Translations under genes and position numbers: made by a program
Notes under the pieces: generated by a model
Databases searched by the model: none
What the model was told of the DNA's origin: nothing
Seen by the model: only the letters and a program-made list of their open reading frames with translations
In this document: positions 5,215-7,017 of the stretch, one piece after another
How the letters are laid out: each line of letters opens with the position of its first letter
Position numbering within the stretch: the stretch's first letter is position 1
DNA from: an uncultured Bacteroidota bacterium
Lineage (GTDB): Bacteria; Bacteroidota; Bacteroidia; Chitinophagales; Chitinophagaceae
Direction: 5' to 3'
NCBI GenBank assembly: GCA_946479055.1
Contig: CAMLEX010000259.1
Location: forward strand, 1-7,017
Length of the DNA stretch: 7,017 nucleotides

Positions 5215-7017
5215 TCAGTTCTCTTTATAAAAAATTAATTCCCCATCTGCCACAGCCACTGCAATATATTTTTGTCCATTAATGGTTATCTTCTCTGTTG
5301 ACTTAACATCGCCTGTAACACAAATACCTGAAGCCAGCTGGTTAACATATTTAAAATTGCCTTTTCCATCGCCGGTCAGCAGGCATCCGTAGTTAGCATC
5401 AATGCTACCCAGCTTTAGCCGGTTGTCGGTGTGATTACCAAACAACAGCAGATCTGCCTTTCCATCATGATTAAAATCACCCGTCAGTATTTTTGAAACG
5501 ACGGAGAACTGTGCCTGTACAGGCAACTCCGTTTTTAAAAACTTGTTATTTTTATTGAGAAAACAAACAGTACGATTTTCAACAACCGAAAGTTTTGCCG
5601 ATTTGGCTAATTCCTCGTTACTGAATATGTCCTGCATTGCAGCCCCAGCATAATTTTTATACGAAGTAAACTTTTTCCGCATGGGATAGATCTGTTCATT
5701 CAGTTCGTCCCGACTTACAAACGGATAACTCTTGCCCTGCACATAAAAATTCAAAAATGGATCAATGGAGCCATTGCCGTCAAAGTCTGCATAAAACAAT
5801 TCAGCTGGTTCCTTCTCTGAAATATTTAACGGTGAATTCATTCCCAGGTTACCTGCAATAATATCTTCCTTACCATCCGCATCAATATCTGCCAGGTTCA
5901 GAGCAAACCAAAAGCCATTCTCTGGGTTATCAAAGTATTCATTGGTCTTATCCAAAAATCCGGTAGTGCTATTAATAAATACCATTAACGGCATGAATTC
6001 TCCGCAAAGTAGCAGATCTTTTCTTCCATCATTGTTAATATCAGACCACTGCGCATCTGTAACCATTCCTGTTTCTGAAAAAGGCATTGTTGCGATGGTA
6101 AGCTTTCCCATTCCGTTATTGACCAATAAGTAACTCCTGGGTGTTGTTGGATATCTTCCGGGAACGACTCTTCCACCAACAAACAGATCCATATCGCCAT
6201 CACTATCGAAATCACAAGGGCGTACACAAGATTTACTACTGGCACTAACATCAGGCAATAACTCTTTTGATAATTTCAGCTTACCTTTTCCGTCATTCAG
6301 GTATAGTTCATCCTGCAAGGCTGGTGTATTCTGCTCCCAATAAGCATAGCCGCCTTTCGCAACATACAGATCATCAAAGCCATCACCATCGGCATCAAAA
6401 AAAACAGCCGCTGCAACTGTGGCTGAATTTTCGTCTGCAATATGAATGTCCTCTACCCTGCTAAATTTACCAGCTGCATTTTGAGTATACACTCTGCCAA
6501 AATTGTTCCTGTCTCCGCTGATGAACAAATCTTCCAATCCGTCTTTATTAATATCACCCTTAGCAATGACAGGCCCTGTCTTAGAATACATAAACAGCAT
6601 GAGCAATTGCCTTTTAAAATCGTTCTGCTTTAATGCTTCATTTTTATGATCAATGACTCCAGTAGTTTTTGTGAAAAGAGTTTGTTCTGTTTTCGGCAAA
6701 GAAATATTGATCGGCTTCTCCGCATTTTTTTGAGCAACAAGCAATCGCTGATTGGCTTCAACATTTACCAGCAATTGGGAAGTATTATCCGGCCAGGTGA
6801 TTCGGAGAGAATCAATTTTTTTATGATCACCTAAACCAAAGTGTAAAACAGAGGATACACAGGATAAATAGCCCCTGTTAGGATTAGCTTCCTGGTATTG
6901 CATTGAGCCATTATTATACAAATACAATTTTGTTCCAATTGCATTGACGTTTGTGCTTTTACCCTTCAGCTTTACGGAGAGATAAGTACTATTATTGGTT
7001 TCTCTCCCCTGATTTTT
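5215..7017 (-). CDS. ASPIC/UnbV and FG-GAP (VCBS) repeat protein, C-terminal 600 residues (5' end outside window)
   Basis: The frame is open from the right edge (base 7017) to the TGA at 5217-5215. The TTG at 6927 lies within the ASPIC/UnbV domain and is not the start. Visible residues about 12-95 form an ASPIC/UnbV (CRTAC1-type) domain: YLSVKLKG, then IGTKLYLYNNG, NPNRGYLS, LHFGLGDHKKIDSLRITWPD and VEANQRLLV. After it come FG-GAP/VCBS repeats, probably blades of a beta-propeller. Seven calcium-loop motifs are visible at about residues 155 (DINKDGLED), 208 (DADGDGFDD), 269 (DFDSDGDMD), 326 (DINNDGRKD), 377 (DIDADGKED), 411 (DFDGNGSID) and 514 (DFNHDGKAD). In Bacteroidota, proteins of about 1100 residues have one propeller, then ASPIC, then a second propeller, so roughly 500 residues plus an export signal are probably missing. 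The role is unknown; binding of ligand, glycan or protein at the cell surface is inferred. It is the upstream partner of the haloperoxidase-like gene, one base away. Confidence 0.93.
   Translation of the reverse strand, partial: KNQGRETNNSTYLSVKLKGKSTNVNAIGTKLYLYNNGSMQYQEANPNRGYLSCVSSVLHFGLGDHKKIDSLRITWPDNTSQLLVNVEANQRLLVAQKNAEKPINISLPKTEQTLFTKTTGVIDHKNEALKQNDFKRQLLMLFMYSKTGPVIAKGDINKDGLEDLFISGDRNNFGRVYTQNAAGKFSRVEDIHIADENSATVAAAVFFDADGDGFDDLYVAKGGYAYWEQNTPALQDELYLNDGKGKLKLSKELLPDVSASSKSCVRPCDFDSDGDMDLFVGGRVVPGRYPTTPRSYLLVNNGMGKLTIATMPFSETGMVTDAQWSDINNDGRKDLLLCGEFMPLMVFINSTTGFLDKTNEYFDNPENGFWFALNLADIDADGKEDIIAGNLGMNSPLNISEKEPAELFYADFDGNGSIDPFLNFYVQGKSYPFVSRDELNEQIYPMRKKFTSYKNYAGAAMQDIFSNEELAKSAKLSVVENRTVCFLNKNNKFLKTELPVQAQFSVVSKILTGDFNHDGKADLLLFGNHTDNRLKLGSIDANYGCLLTGDGKGNFKYVNQLASGICVTGDVKSTEKITINGQKYIAVAVADGELIFYKEN
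5218..5226 (-). promoter_or_regulatory. Purine-rich ribosome-binding stretch inside the end of the FG-GAP gene
   Basis: On the minus strand the sequence reads AAAGAGAAC, then TGA (stop), T, then ATG of the haloperoxidase-like gene. The purine run encodes the last residues (Lys-Glu-Asn) of the FG-GAP protein and sits at a suitable distance before the next start. The GAGA core is a modest Shine-Dalgarno match. With a one-base gap, ribosomes ending the first gene could restart directly, so the site need not be strong. Confidence 0.4.

Noticed and set aside
5985..6251. Minus-strand ORF of 88 codons, and plus-strand ORFs at 5942-6133, 6267-6633 and 6646-6834
   Set aside because: All lie within the FG-GAP repeat gene, whose calcium-loop motifs fix the true frame.
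6925..6927. TTG as the start codon of the FG-GAP gene
   Set aside because: The 30 codons before it, up to the edge, encode the first strands of the ASPIC/UnbV domain (YLSVKLKG, NAIGTK), so the gene is cut by the window.
1..7017. CRISPR array, tRNA, insertion sequence or a phage-defence island
   Set aside because: No regular spaced repeats, tRNA-like cloverleaf, transposase, or nuclease/helicase-type defence genes were seen. All large ORFs belong to known families.

Overview
The window looks like chromosomal DNA from a Bacteroidota bacterium, most likely of the Chitinophagaceae type. That placement is inferred from three things: AT-rich intergenic DNA, start codons that mostly lack a Shine-Dalgarno sequence, and protein types typical of the phylum. 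Those types are a secreted GH20 hexosaminidase with an extra C-terminal domain, and an ASPIC/FG-GAP protein paired with a vanadium haloperoxidase-like protein. Five genes are present. Two are cut by the window edges.

Layout. A pirin-family gene (+) enters from the left edge and ends at 610. A 118-base gap of hairpin and degenerate-repeat DNA separates it from a convergent small NTF2/SnoaL-like gene (-, 729-1214). A 211-base divergent intergenic region follows and carries a perfect CAAACGTTTG palindrome. It leads to a secreted GH20 beta-N-acetylhexosaminidase (+, 1426-3789). This gene converges on a two-gene minus-strand unit, and the two sides share a perfect 17-bp hairpin terminator at 3820-3861. 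The minus-strand unit reads from the right edge: an ASPIC/UnbV-FG-GAP repeat protein (5215-7017, N-terminus outside the window), then, after one base, a vanadium-dependent haloperoxidase/PAP2-superfamily protein (3858-5213).

How the genes relate. The hexosaminidase probably trims GlcNAc or GalNAc from chitin-, peptidoglycan- or glycan-derived oligosaccharides outside the cytoplasm. The haloperoxidase-like protein and the FG-GAP protein are almost certainly co-transcribed and translationally coupled. Both are expected to act in the cell envelope. Such pairs are often seen near SusC/SusD genes in Bacteroidota, but no SusC/SusD lies within this window. The pirin and NTF2-like genes are stand-alone accessory or housekeeping genes with no evident link to the others.

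I found no tRNA, rRNA, CRISPR array, insertion sequence, or clear sign of a wholly new system. The most interesting items are the FG-GAP/haloperoxidase pair, the LacI/PurR-like palindrome before the hexosaminidase gene, and the repeat-like intergenic DNA at 611-740.
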